NCBI RefSeq assembly: GCF_027924905.1
Contig: NZ_AP027055.1
Span: 310,001 to 374,000 of the forward strand
Source: Limnohabitans sp. INBF002
GTDB lineage: Bacteria > Pseudomonadota > Gammaproteobacteria > Burkholderiales > Burkholderiaceae_C
DNA length: 64,000 bases
Direction of reading: 5' to 3'
The notes under the pieces are model-generated. The model was not told the origin of the DNA and searched no databases. It saw nothing but the letters and a program-made list of their open reading frames with translations. Below are positions 24,113-33,105 of the stretch, one piece after another. Position 1 is the stretch's first letter. Every line of letters starts with the position of its first letter. Made by a program: the position numbers and the translations under genes.

Positions 24113-25306
24113 TCAACACGCCGGTGGCACTTGGTGAGTCGGAATTTGAATTTGACCACTTTCTGCTGAATCCAAAATCGCCAAACTAACAGCCGTAGTG
24201 GCACGTGCCCAGATGCCGCTATGCAGTACAGGTTTGCTGTCAACAATGGCGTTGTAAAGCTCGTCGATCACTTCGCTGCGTGGCAGGGTGGGAGGTTCTA
24301 AGGCGTCGAGCTTGACGTCGAAGTTGCCATCGATCCACACCCCTTGCGGTGTAGGTCGCAAATCGGCATGGTCACAGCTGACGATGATTGGACCAAAATG
24401 TTGGTGCTGTGCGTTTGGTGGTAGCGCGAGACTGCCCGACCATTGTGCAGCGCCATAGTTTCGTGATGCCTTCAGCGTGGCTTCGTCGGAAGCGGTACTT
24501 GCATTCATCAAACGTTTCCGAGCGATGCCATGCTCGGCCCAATTTTTGGTTTGGCCTAATTCTCCAATGCCATCCATCCAGCGATCACTGTCAAAGTGGC
24601 CATAGCCGTTGTAACTCATACTGGCAAATGCCCCGCCTTCAAACCCGAGCAATGCGCTGTAAGCACCTTCCGTGGGGCGCGCTGCATCCCATGCACCCGT
24701 GTGCGCCATCACGCTGTTGACGCAGCCTCCACCAAGGAGGCGCACGATGTCAATTTGATGGGCTGCTTGGCTAAATATCACGCCCCCACCTGCTCGCGTA
24801 TCTAGCTCTTCTGGTCGGCGAGGTCGGTATAGAAAATCGGTGTAATTTAAAGCATGGATCATTCGCACACGACCAAATGCGCCACTTTGAATGAGTTGGT
24901 GCGCTTTGAGGATTGGCGCGTTGAAACTATGGCTGTGCCCCACCATCAAGACGACACCAGCGCGTGCGGTAGCTTCAATCATGCGCGTGCATTCATCCAA
25001 GGTGAGTGCCATGGGTTTTTCTACCATGACGTGTTTGCCATGCGCTGCCGCCATTTCTACTTGCGCAGCATGCAGTTGATGTGGCGTAGCGATGTAAATG
25101 GCTTGTACTTTAGGGTTGGCGCATAAAGCCTCAAAGTTAGGGTCACACGCGATACCAAAGTCACGTTCAAACTGTGCACAGGCGAAGGGCTGTGGATCTG
25201 TGGCAGCCACCAACTGAATGCGAGTGTCGTTGGCCAACGTTGGGAGCATCAACGTGAACGCTCGACCTAAACCTGCGACACCGAGGCGAAGCTTCGATGA
25301 AGTCAT
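24113..25306 (-). CDS. ophB: Gfo/Idh/MocA oxidoreductase, probable phthalate cis-4,5-dihydrodiol dehydrogenase
   Basis: NAD(P)-dependent dehydrogenase of 397 residues. The Rossmann start is RLGVAGLGRAF, the cofactor and catalytic motif HVMVEKPMALTLDEC is near residue 95, and GHSHSFNAP follows. The C-terminal Gfo/Idh alpha/beta domain is complete. Phthalate pathways use this family (Pht4/OphB) to convert the cis-dihydrodiol to 4,5-dihydroxyphthalate. Its four-base overlap with the reductase gene and the divergent oxygenase make that role likely, though the substrate is inferred from context. Confidence 0.8.
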   Translation of the reverse strand: MTSSKLRLGVAGLGRAFTLMLPTLANDTRIQLVAATDPQPFACAQFERDFGIACDPNFEALCANPKVQAIYIATPHQLHAAQVEMAAAHGKHVMVEKPMALTLDECTRMIEATARAGVVLMVGHSHSFNAPILKAHQLIQSGAFGRVRMIHALNYTDFLYRPRRPEELDTRAGGGVIFSQAAHQIDIVRLLGGGCVNSVMAHTGAWDAARPTEGAYSALLGFEGGAFASMSYNGYGHFDSDRWMDGIGELGQTKNWAEHGIARKRLMNASTASDEATLKASRNYGAAQWSGSLALPPNAQHQHFGPIIVSCDHADLRPTPQGVWIDGNFDVKLDALEPPTLPRSEVIDELYNAIVDSKPVLHSGIWARATTAVSLAILDSAESGQIQIPTHQVPPAC

Positions 25307-26256
25307 AAGTCAAGCACCAGTTCTGTAGATTTGGCACGCGAAACGCAAACCATGATTTGATGTGTGTGCTCGTCAGGTCTGAGGACCATGTCACGGTGCT
25401 CAGCTTCTCCTGCGATCAGCCCTGTGCGGCACGAACCGCACGTACCACTTTCGCAAGAGCTGGAGACGACATGGCCACATGCGCGCAAGACCTCCAGAAT
25501 ACTTTGTTCGGTAGGTACTGTCATGCGTGTGCCTGACTTTTGTAGCACCACGTCAAAGATTTTGTTTTCAGCAAAACCAGTTTGTGCCACGCCAAAACTC
25601 TCAAAGTGGATACGCTCACTGGGCCAATGTCCCGTCATGTCACGCACGCTGTCCATCAGTCCCTGTGGACCACAGCAATACACATGCGCATTGCTGGGTC
25701 GCTCAAACACAGGCCACAGATCCAGTGCTTTCGCAGGGTCGCCATGGTCGTGGTGAACTTTGACTTTTCCCGCCAGCTCAGGTGCATGGAGTTCATCCAT
25801 AAAGGCTGTGCCAGCGGCATCACGCGTGCAGTAATACAGCTTGAAATCGGTACGGCCCTGACTGAGCAAGCGACGCATCATCGACAAGATGGGTGTGATA
25901 CCAATGCCACCTGCCACAAAGATGTATGACGCTGCAGTTTCATTGAGTTCAAACAGGTTGGCCCACGGCAAGGTTGGGAGTAAGTCACCTGCCTGCACGT
26001 TGTCCACCATGCTTTGTGAGCCTCCTCGTCCTTTTGCATCTCGTTTGACAGCGATTTGCCATGTCGTAGTTTGCTCTGGATCTCCGCACAACGAATAGCT
26101 CCGACGCATCCCAATTGGGGTCTGTACGGTGATATGCGCGCCTGCTGTGAATGCAGGCAGCTCTTGCCCTTCAGGGTGCGCAAGCTCGAACAACGTGATA
26201 TCTGTGGCAATTGATTGTTTGCGTGTGACACGCAGGAAGGTGAAGGGTTCGCTCAT
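25303..26256 (-). CDS. ophA1: Oxygenase reductase component (FMN, NAD(P), 2Fe-2S), phthalate dioxygenase reductase type
   Basis: Electron-transfer partner of a class IA Rieske oxygenase, 317 residues. It is ordered flavin domain (RRSYSLCGDP), NAD domain (FVAGGIGITPILSM; CCGPQGLM) and C-terminal plant-type ferredoxin with cysteines in SSSCESGTCGSCRTG and IMVCVSRA. This order is diagnostic for phthalate dioxygenase reductase and vanillate demethylase reductase. It faces the oxygenase gene across a 104-base promoter region. Confidence 0.87.
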   Translation of the reverse strand: MSEPFTFLRVTRKQSIATDITLFELAHPEGQELPAFTAGAHITVQTPIGMRRSYSLCGDPEQTTTWQIAVKRDAKGRGGSQSMVDNVQAGDLLPTLPWANLFELNETAASYIFVAGGIGITPILSMMRRLLSQGRTDFKLYYCTRDAAGTAFMDELHAPELAGKVKVHHDHGDPAKALDLWPVFERPSNAHVYCCGPQGLMDSVRDMTGHWPSERIHFESFGVAQTGFAENKIFDVVLQKSGTRMTVPTEQSILEVLRACGHVVSSSCESGTCGSCRTGLIAGEAEHRDMVLRPDEHTHQIMVCVSRAKSTELVLDL

Positions 26257-26289
26257 ATACAGGTTGTGCTTTGTGTGACAGAGGTTGAG

Positions 26290-26303
26290 TTGACATAGAT
26301 CAA
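26290..26303. promoter_or_regulatory. FNR-like box between the reductase and oxygenase genes
   Basis: TTGACATAGATCAA differs from TTGAT-N4-ATCAA at one position and is the variant common in FNR/ANR targets. It lies 34 bases before the reductase start and 58 before the oxygenase start, so it could act on either promoter. Confidence 0.5.
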
Positions 26304-26317
26304 GAATTCAAATAATC

Positions 26318-26329
26318 TTAGTCATCTAA
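26318..26329. promoter_or_regulatory. Small palindrome in the oxygenase promoter
   Basis: TTAG-TCAT-CTAA is a short inverted repeat just upstream of a possible -10 (TATATT, about 26332). It is a candidate half of an operator for the linked MarR regulator; the match is too short to be firm. Confidence 0.3.
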
Positions 26330-26360
26330 CTATATTTTTGCAAGCTCAAAAAGGAAATTT

Positions 26361-27626
26361 ATGTTGACGCCGGAAGAAAACGATCTGTTGTGCCGCGTGG
26401 AAGGCAAGGCGCCCATGGGGCAGCTGATGCGTCGTCATTGGCAAGCCATTTGTCTGCTGGAAGAAGTCAGTGAGCCTGATGGAAAACCGATTCGTGCCCG
26501 CGTGTTGGGTGAGGACTTGGTGGTGTTTCGTGACACCGAGGGACGTGTGGGGGTGATGGACGAATATTGCCCGCATCGCCGCGCATCCTTGGTTTATGGC
26601 CGTAATGAAAACTGTGGATTGCGTTGCCTGTATCACGGCTGGAAGATGGACGTGGCAGGTAACGTCACAGAGATGAGTTCAGAGCCAGTGGCCAGCGGTA
26701 TGGCCAATAAGGTTAAGCACACCGCTTACCCGACCAAAGAATGGGGCGGTTTTGTGTGGGCCTACATGGGCCCCGCAGACGCGATGACTGAATTCACGCC
26801 ACCACCTTGGGCGCCAACAGAAGATGTTCGTGTGTCGATTGCCAAAATCATCATTCCGTGCAACTGGGCACAAATTTTGGAAGGTCAAATTGACTCGGCG
26901 CATAGCTCTAGCTTGCACTCTTCGGACATGGTGCCTGCCCGCGTGGATGGTGCAAAAGCAACAGACAAAAACTGGCTTCGCCCATCCACGGATAAAGCGC
27001 CGCGCATGCAAACTCAGCGTGATGCCTATGGTTTTCGGTATGCAGCGATTCGTCGTCCAATCCATAACGCGGCAACGCATGAGTATGTACGCTCGACCGT
27101 GTTTGTCGCGCCTGCGTCGGCGTTGATCCCTCCCAATAATTTGTACAACGTCGCCAACATCAATACGGCCATTGACGATACACATACAGCGTTTCATTTC
27201 ATTGCTTGGGGTGACCCCGCCAGCACGCCTGAAACAGCCACTTGGCGCCAATTTTTGTCCGCGCAAGTAGGGGTCGATGTGGATGCGCAGTTCAAGCCTG
27301 TACGCACTGTTGCGAACGACTTCATGCAAGACCGTCAAGCGATGAAGGCCGGCAACTTCACTGGCATTCCAGGTATTCCTAATCAAGACATGGCGATGTG
27401 GGTGACGATGGGACCCATTGCAGACCGTACCCATGACCGTTTGGGCGCTAGTGATTTAGCCATTGTGGAATTTCGCCGACAAATGTTGGAGGCCGTTCAA
27501 AGCTTCATGAAAGGCGAACCTCCTATTGGGGTTGGCCCGCTTCGTATTCCAAGCACGATGTGTTCGTATCAAGCCGTTGTACCTAAAGACGTGGATTGGC
27601 GCGAGCACGTTGCAAAACCCGTTTAG
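26361..27626 (+). CDS. ophA2: Rieske oxygenase, phthalate 4,5-dioxygenase oxygenase component type
   Basis: Ring-hydroxylating oxygenase of 421 residues. The Rieske 2Fe-2S ligands are in EYCPHRRASL and LRCLYHGWKMD (about residues 68-95). The mononuclear iron region follows, with ILEGQIDSAHSSSLHSSD (about 177-194) supplying the His ligands. The length and the start MLTPEENDLLCRVEG match the phthalate 4,5-dioxygenase group (Pht3/OphA2). AAAGGAAA precedes the ATG. It should convert phthalate or a close aromatic acid to the cis-4,5-dihydrodiol, with electrons from the divergent reductase. Confidence 0.87.
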   Translation: MLTPEENDLLCRVEGKAPMGQLMRRHWQAICLLEEVSEPDGKPIRARVLGEDLVVFRDTEGRVGVMDEYCPHRRASLVYGRNENCGLRCLYHGWKMDVAGNVTEMSSEPVASGMANKVKHTAYPTKEWGGFVWAYMGPADAMTEFTPPPWAPTEDVRVSIAKIIIPCNWAQILEGQIDSAHSSSLHSSDMVPARVDGAKATDKNWLRPSTDKAPRMQTQRDAYGFRYAAIRRPIHNAATHEYVRSTVFVAPASALIPPNNLYNVANINTAIDDTHTAFHFIAWGDPASTPETATWRQFLSAQVGVDVDAQFKPVRTVANDFMQDRQAMKAGNFTGIPGIPNQDMAMWVTMGPIADRTHDRLGASDLAIVEFRRQMLEAVQSFMKGEPPIGVGPLRIPSTMCSYQAVVPKDVDWREHVAKPV

Positions 27627-27647
27627 TTAAAAATCAGGAGACAAACC

Positions 27648-28640
27648 ATGAGTTTAAAAAATATTTTTCGTCGCCATGCATTGCAATCTGTTGCGTTGGC
27701 CGCGGTGACTGCGAGTATTGGATCTGCTGCATTCGCACAGACGTATCCAACCCGATCCATCAAATTCATCGTGCCGTACTCGGCAGGTGGTTTGCCTGAC
27801 ACCGTGGCACGTATTTATGCGCAACGCCTAGGTGACCGCTTAGGTCAACCCGTTGTCGTTGACAACAAGCCTGGAGCGAATGGTGTCGTGGCCGCACAAG
27901 CCATGGCGACATCGCCGAAGGATGGCTACACCTTTTTAGTGACTGATGGTTCGATGTTCTCTATCAATCCATCGCTCTACAAGACCATCAGCTACGACTA
28001 CAAGCGTGACTTTGTTCCCGTTTCTTTGGCCGCGCGAGCACCTTTGTATTTGGCCGTTCACCCCAAAACACCGGCCAACAATTTGCGTGAATTGATTGCG
28101 TTAGCAAAAGCCAAGCCCGGCACATTGACTTATGGGTCTTCTGGCATTGGCAGCACGCACCATCTGAGCATGGAAGCGATGAAAGCTGCTTTGTCGCTGG
28201 ACATCACACACATTCCATTCAAAGGTACTGGCCAATCCGTACCTGCGTTGATTGGTGGTCAAGTCGACATGTTGTTTTCTGCCTTGCCATCCCTGTCTGG
28301 CTTTGTGAAGTCGGGTCAAGTGCGCTTGGTTGGCAGTAACTCAGGCAAGCGGTCGGCTCAAGAACCTAACGTCCCCACCATTGCCGAAGTGATTCCTGGT
28401 TTTGACTTCGCGCCTATTGTCGGTGTGTTGGCCTCCACGGGAACACCACAGGCAGCGATGGACCGCATCAGTGCTGAAATGGCGTTTGTCGCTAAGCAAC
28501 CCGAAACCATTCAAATCTTGAGCAATGCTGGCATTGAGGCTATTGGCGGTAGCGCAGCTGACTATGCGCGTGCTATTGCAGACGAAAACGAGCGCCTTGG
28601 CAAAGCCGTCCATGCCGCAGGCATCAAACAACAGGAGTAA
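27648..28640 (+). CDS. Bug/TctC-type periplasmic binding protein
   Basis: Extracytoplasmic solute receptor of the tripartite tricarboxylate family, 330 residues with a signal peptide ending AAFAQ. Family motifs are YPTRSIKFIVPYSAGGLPDTVARI, VVVDNKPGANGVVAAQAMA and YGSSGIGSTHHLSMEAMK (quoted in part). It lies 21 bases after the oxygenase gene, so it probably captures the aromatic acid; no TctA/TctB genes are nearby. The ribosome binding site AGGAGACAA (27636-27644) is fully complementary to the seed of the predicted small RNA at 12638-12702. Confidence 0.88.
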   Translation: MSLKNIFRRHALQSVALAAVTASIGSAAFAQTYPTRSIKFIVPYSAGGLPDTVARIYAQRLGDRLGQPVVVDNKPGANGVVAAQAMATSPKDGYTFLVTDGSMFSINPSLYKTISYDYKRDFVPVSLAARAPLYLAVHPKTPANNLRELIALAKAKPGTLTYGSSGIGSTHHLSMEAMKAALSLDITHIPFKGTGQSVPALIGGQVDMLFSALPSLSGFVKSGQVRLVGSNSGKRSAQEPNVPTIAEVIPGFDFAPIVGVLASTGTPQAAMDRISAEMAFVAKQPETIQILSNAGIEAIGGSAADYARAIADENERLGKAVHAAGIKQQE

Positions 28641-28643
28641 TGT

Positions 28644-29636
28644 GTGAGTCGATTGAAACTGAGCTTTGCGTGTTGGAACTACGACCGCACCCGTGCCTTG
28701 ATGGATGGCACGGTGCCTGTCGATGGCATTGACTTGAACTATTTGAATTTGCCTGTGGAAGAAACCTTCTTTCGCATGGCTCGGTTCCAAGAGTTTGATG
28801 TGGCAGAAATGTCGTTGTCGTCTTATTGCGTCACGCTGTCCAAACCCGAGCGTCCGTTTGTCGCGTTGCCTATTTTCCCATCCCGCTTCTTTCGTCACTC
28901 CTGCATTTATGTGAATGCCAACAGCGGCATCCATGAGCCGAAAGATTTGATTGGCAAACGCATTGCTAGCCCCGAATACCAAATGACAGCGCCGGTGTGG
29001 ATTCGTGGCATCTTGTCTGATCATTACGGTGTGCCAGTGGACGCGCAGCCTTATTTATTTGGCGGTGAAGAAGAGTCGGGACGTATCGAAAAGATGAAGC
29101 TGCAGTTGCCGCCGAATATTCAAGTCAACCCCATCGGTCCCACGCAAACCTTGTCAAAGATGTTGCACGATGGTGAATTGGATGCGCTCTACACCGCGCG
29201 CATGCCATCTTCATTTCTCAAAGGCGATGGCAAGGTCAAGCGTTTGTTTGAGAACTATGTCGATGTCGAGCGTGCTTATTACCGTGAAACAGGCATTTTT
29301 CCGATCATGCACACGGTGGTGATTCGCCGTGAGGTGTATGAAGCAAACCGTTGGATTGCACAATCGTTGACCAAGGCTTTCATTGAAGCGCAGCGCCGCA
29401 CGTATGACGACTTGTACGAAACGGCTGCACTCAAGGCGATGCTGCCTTGGTTAACGGCACATGTGGAAGATGCCCGACGCGAATTTGGTGACGACTGGTG
29501 GTCTTACGGTCTTGAGAAGAACCGAAAAACCTTGGAGACCTTTACCCGCTATCACCACGAACAAGGTTTGTCGCCTCGTCAGTTGGATGTGGCGGAGTTG
29601 TTTGCACCCGAGTCGCTTGAAGCGTTCAAGATTTAA
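28644..29636 (+). CDS. ophC: 4,5-dihydroxyphthalate decarboxylase
   Basis: Cytoplasmic decarboxylase of 330 residues with the fold of a periplasmic binding protein but no signal peptide. Its start, LKLSFACWNYDRTRALMDG, and LPVEETFFRMARFQEFDVAEMS (quoted in part) fit the Pht5/OphC family. The family removes CO2 from 4,5-dihydroxyphthalate to yield protocatechuate. It starts three bases after the preceding binding-protein gene, so translation is coupled. Protocatechuate ring-cleavage genes are not in the window. Confidence 0.85.
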   Translation: MSRLKLSFACWNYDRTRALMDGTVPVDGIDLNYLNLPVEETFFRMARFQEFDVAEMSLSSYCVTLSKPERPFVALPIFPSRFFRHSCIYVNANSGIHEPKDLIGKRIASPEYQMTAPVWIRGILSDHYGVPVDAQPYLFGGEEESGRIEKMKLQLPPNIQVNPIGPTQTLSKMLHDGELDALYTARMPSSFLKGDGKVKRLFENYVDVERAYYRETGIFPIMHTVVIRREVYEANRWIAQSLTKAFIEAQRRTYDDLYETAALKAMLPWLTAHVEDARREFGDDWWSYGLEKNRKTLETFTRYHHEQGLSPRQLDVAELFAPESLEAFKI

Positions 29637-29657
29637 GTTCTTTCATAAGGAGTCAGC

Positions 29658-30629
29658 ATGAAGAAGTGTTTTCAATGGATGGCTGCTGTTGCGTTGGGTT
29701 TGGCTTGCTCGCTAGGTAACAGTTTCGCGCAAAGCTACCCAAACAAACCCATTCAAATCATCGTGCCCGTCGCCGCAGGGGGCGGCACGGATTTGTTGGC
29801 GCGTACCTTGGGGCAAAAAGTCGGTGAGCTACTGGGGCAGTCGGTGGTGATTGAAAACCGCTTAGGCGCTGGCGGCAACATCGGCGTGGAAGCTGTGACC
29901 AAAGCCAAACCCGATGGCTACACCTTGCTGCTTTCGCCGGGCACCATTGCCACCAATGTGGCGGTGTATCGCAAGCTGCCTTATGACTTGCTGAAAGACT
30001 TGCAAACCGTCACCTTGGTCGGGCAAACGGGATCGGTGCTGGTGGTGCACCCTTCGGTCAAGGCGAACAACTTGCGCGAATTTGTGGACTTGGCCAAAGC
30101 CAATCCTGGCGAATTGAATTACGGCACGGCAGGCATGAGTAGCCCACAGCACTTGCATGCGGAGTTCTTCAACCAACTCGCTGGCACCAAAACCAATCAC
30201 ATCCCCTACAAAGGGCAATCCCAAGCGATGACAGATTTGGTGGGTGGTCAGCTGGCTTACATGTTCAGCCCTGTGCAAAACGCGTTGCCCTATATCCAAC
30301 AAGGGCGCATCCGCGCGTTGGCCATGGCTGCTTCGCAGCGCAACCCCAACTTGCCTAACGTGCCTTCGTTGGCTGAGTCAGGCTACAAAGGCGTGGACTT
30401 GGCCAACTGGTTTGCGGTGTATGCCCCTGCAGGCACACCGCCAGCCATTGTCAAAAAACTCAACGCGGCATTTGTGCAAGTCGGCAACACGCCCGAGATG
30501 AAAGCCAAGTTTGAGAAGCTGGGTTTTGAGCCTTTCTTCACCTCCTCCGAAAGCGGCACAGACTTCATGCGCTCCGAATTGGTGCGCTGGGCACGCGTCG
30601 CCGCCTATGCCGGCATCAAAGCCGAATAA
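29658..30629 (+). CDS. Second Bug/TctC-type periplasmic binding protein of the cluster
   Basis: Receptor of 323 residues with signal peptide (cleavage after SFAQ). It shares the motifs YPNKPIQIIVPVAAGGGTDLLAR, VVIENRLGAGGNIGVEAV and YGTAGMSSPQHLHAEFFN (quoted in part) with the family but is clearly divergent from the receptor at 27648, so it may bind a different acid. The ribosome binding site is AAGGAG. It lies between the decarboxylase and the aldolase genes in the same run. Confidence 0.88.
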   Translation: MKKCFQWMAAVALGLACSLGNSFAQSYPNKPIQIIVPVAAGGGTDLLARTLGQKVGELLGQSVVIENRLGAGGNIGVEAVTKAKPDGYTLLLSPGTIATNVAVYRKLPYDLLKDLQTVTLVGQTGSVLVVHPSVKANNLREFVDLAKANPGELNYGTAGMSSPQHLHAEFFNQLAGTKTNHIPYKGQSQAMTDLVGGQLAYMFSPVQNALPYIQQGRIRALAMAASQRNPNLPNVPSLAESGYKGVDLANWFAVYAPAGTPPAIVKKLNAAFVQVGNTPEMKAKFEKLGFEPFFTSSESGTDFMRSELVRWARVAAYAGIKAE

Positions 30630-30639
30630 CGAAAACACC

Positions 30640-31344
30640 ATGACAACACAACTCTTAGAAGACTTGGCGCTGGCCAACCACATCCTGGTCAACGAAGGCG
30701 TGCTGGATGGCTTTGGCCACATCAGCGTGCGTCACCCCAATAACCCCGAGCGCTTCTTCATTGCGCGCAGCATGGCACCGGCTTTGGTCGAAGCGCAAGA
30801 CATTGTGGAAGTTGATTTAGACGGCAACGTGCACGACCCGCAAGGTCGCCGCACCTATGTCGAGCGCTTCATTCACAGCGCCATCTACAAAGCCCGCCCT
30901 GATGTGATGTCTGTCGTGCACAGCCACTCGCCAGCTGTGATTCCATTTGGTGTCACAGGTGCGCGGCTGCGCCCAATTTGTCACATGAGTGGTTTCTTGG
31001 GCGCGGTGACGCCTGTGTACGACATTCGCCACAGCGCGGGTGAGAGCACAGATTTGTTGATCAGCAACCAAGCCCTGGGCGAATCCCTGGCCGCTGCCTT
31101 GGGTCAATCGAATGTGGCGCTCATGCGGGGGCACGGCAGCGTGACGGTGGGTAACGCCATCAAACAGGCCGTGTTTCGTGCCATCTATACCGAGAGCAAT
31201 GCGCGTTTGCAAAGCGAAGCATCGCGTTTGGGTGAGATCAATTTCCTCACAGAAGCTGAAGCGAAAGCCACGTCGGACATGAATGATTTGCACCTCGACC
31301 GTCCCTGGGAAATGTGGAAACGCAACGCACTAAAAAGGGGCTAG
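30640..31344 (+). CDS. Class II aldolase/adducin family protein, possible dihydroxyphthalate decarboxylase-type enzyme
   Basis: Metal-dependent class II aldolase fold, 234 residues from the ATG at 30640. Zinc ligands are visible in VVHSHSPAVIPF and LMRGHGSVTVG. The N-terminus NEGVLDGFGHISVRHP is the family start. Members act as aldolases, but one branch, known from 3,4-dihydroxyphthalate pathways of actinobacteria, decarboxylates dihydroxyphthalates. That branch would fit this cluster, but the exact reaction is inferred. It is the last gene of the operon. Confidence 0.8.
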   Translation: MTTQLLEDLALANHILVNEGVLDGFGHISVRHPNNPERFFIARSMAPALVEAQDIVEVDLDGNVHDPQGRRTYVERFIHSAIYKARPDVMSVVHSHSPAVIPFGVTGARLRPICHMSGFLGAVTPVYDIRHSAGESTDLLISNQALGESLAAALGQSNVALMRGHGSVTVGNAIKQAVFRAIYTESNARLQSEASRLGEINFLTEAEAKATSDMNDLHLDRPWEMWKRNALKRG

Positions 31345-31439
31345 CAATTTAACCCTACGTATTTTTGCCTAGGGCTTTCCCGAGGGTAACTGTCTCTAGA
31401 ATGTAAAGTTCAAATTCATTACTTCAATTGGAGCTTCAC
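31345..31439. promoter_or_regulatory. Promoter region of the amino-acid ABC operon
   Basis: The spacer holds imperfect inverted arms ACCCTACG (31352-31359) and CGAGGGT (31381-31387) around a CCTAGGGC block, then an A/T-rich stretch and the GGAG ribosome binding site. It may be an operator; no clear terminator for the aldolase gene is seen. Confidence 0.35.
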
Positions 31440-32339
31440 ATGAAAAAGCAGTTCGTTACCCTGGCTGTTGCCGCCCTGTTGGCTGGCACCGCATTCGCGC
31501 AAGCCAATGACACCCTCGCCAAAGTCAAAGCCGCAGGATCCATCACCATGGGCGTGCGTGACTCTTCAGGCGCGTTGTCTTACACCTTGGGTGATGGCAA
31601 GTATGTGGGCTACCACGTTGAGATTTGCCAACGCATCATCGCCAACGTCGAAAAGGCAGCTGGCAAAAAACTCGAAGTGAAGTACACGCCCGTGACTTCA
31701 CAAAACCGTATTCCTTTGGTTGAGAACGGCACCGTGGACATCGAGTGCGGTTCGACCACCAACAACGAAGCTCGCCAAAAGCAAGTGGCGTTCGCATTCA
31801 CCACCTACGTGGAAGAAGTGCGCATCGCAGTGCGCGCCAACTCTGGCATCACTTCGATCGCTCAGTTGAACGGCAAGAACGTGGCCACCACCACCGGTAC
31901 CACCTCTGTGCAACTGTTGCGTAAGAACGAGCGCGCGACTGGCGTTGACTTCAAAGAAGTGTTCGGCAAAGACCACGCAGACAGCTTCTTGTTGCTCGAA
32001 TCTGGCCGCGCTGATGCGTTCGTGATGGACGGCCAAATTTTGGCTGGCAACATCGCCAACTCCAAAGCCCCAGCCGATTTCAAAATCGTGGGTGAAGTGT
32101 TGAACGTTGAACCCATTGCCATCATGTTCCGCAAGGACGACCCAGCTTTCAAGAAATTGGCTGACGACACCATTGCCGGTTTGGCCAAGTCTGGCGAACT
32201 CGCCAAGCTGTACGACAAGTGGTTCACACAAGCGATTCCTCCAAAGAACATCAAGCTCGGCATGCCTGCCAGCGATGCCAACAAGGATGCTTGGAAAAAC
32301 TTGAACGACAAGCCTGTCGAAGCCTACGCCAAGAAGTAA
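31440..32339 (+). CDS. gltI: Glutamate/aspartate ABC transporter substrate-binding protein
   Basis: Periplasmic receptor, 299 residues from the ATG at 31440 (TTGGAG upstream). The signal peptide ends TAFAQ. Family features include GYHVEICQRII, LVENGTVDIECGSTTNNEARQ and DAFVMDGQILAG, and the C-terminal KLYDKWFTQAIPPK (long motif quoted in part). The CGSTTNN section is characteristic of the GltI group. It heads the operon gltI-J-K-L. Confidence 0.92.
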   Translation: MKKQFVTLAVAALLAGTAFAQANDTLAKVKAAGSITMGVRDSSGALSYTLGDGKYVGYHVEICQRIIANVEKAAGKKLEVKYTPVTSQNRIPLVENGTVDIECGSTTNNEARQKQVAFAFTTYVEEVRIAVRANSGITSIAQLNGKNVATTTGTTSVQLLRKNERATGVDFKEVFGKDHADSFLLLESGRADAFVMDGQILAGNIANSKAPADFKIVGEVLNVEPIAIMFRKDDPAFKKLADDTIAGLAKSGELAKLYDKWFTQAIPPKNIKLGMPASDANKDAWKNLNDKPVEAYAKK

Positions 32340-32368
32340 TTTCAAATAATTCGTAGAAGCGCAAGTAC

Positions 32369-33103
32369 ATGACACTCGATTGGCAGGTTTTTCTTCAGGA
32401 CGACGGTGGGGGACGAACCTACCTCGAGTGGATGTTTGACGCCTGGGGCTGGACGCTTTCTGTAGCGGGCAGCGCTTGGGTGGTGGCTATTGCGTCGGGG
32501 TGCCTGATGGGCATCTTGCGCACCTTGCCACAAGACACGCGTTTGAATGTTTGGTTAGCAAGATTCGCCAACGCGTGGGTGGAGCTGTTTCGCAACATCC
32601 CCGTGTTGGTCCAAATTTTTCTTTGGTACTTTGTGTTGCCCAAGATTTTTCCGGCCATGCAACAAGTGCCGGGGTTTGTGTTGGTGGTGTTGGGCCTAGG
32701 CTTCTTCACGTCCTCACGCGTGGCCGAGATGCTGCGCGCTGGTATTCAAGCCATGCCACGCGGCCAGCGCTATGCAGCCATGGCCATGGGCTTTACCACT
32801 TGGCAGACCTACCGCTATGTGCTGTTGCCCATTGCGTTTCGCACCATTTGGCCGCCGCTCACCAGCGAGTCGATGAACTTACTCAAAAACTCATCGGTGG
32901 CCTTTGCGGTGTCGATTGCCGAACTCACCATGTACGCCATGCAAGTGCAAGAAGAAACCTCGCGCGGCATTGAGGTGTACTTGGCCGTGACGGCGCTGTA
33001 CACCGTGTCAGCCTTTGCTGTGAACCGTGTGATGGCCTTTGTTGAGCGCCGCATGCAAATCCCTGGCCTTGTGGTTGCAGGGAATGTCGGCGGGGGGCAC
33101 TGA
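32369..33103 (+). CDS. gltJ: Glutamate/aspartate ABC transporter permease GltJ
   Basis: Inner-membrane permease of the His/Glu/Gln family, 244 residues. It begins with the GltJ-specific segment (YLEWMFDAWGWTLSVAGSAW) and contains FRNIPVLVQIFLWYFVLP. The coupling EAA motif region is ARMLRAGIQ-like: AEMLRAGIQAMPRGQRYAAMAMG (cited in part). It starts 29 bases after gltI and ends two bases before gltK. Confidence 0.92.
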   Translation: MTLDWQVFLQDDGGGRTYLEWMFDAWGWTLSVAGSAWVVAIASGCLMGILRTLPQDTRLNVWLARFANAWVELFRNIPVLVQIFLWYFVLPKIFPAMQQVPGFVLVVLGLGFFTSSRVAEMLRAGIQAMPRGQRYAAMAMGFTTWQTYRYVLLPIAFRTIWPPLTSESMNLLKNSSVAFAVSIAELTMYAMQVQEETSRGIEVYLAVTALYTVSAFAVNRVMAFVERRMQIPGLVVAGNVGGGH

Positions 33104-33105
33104 GC

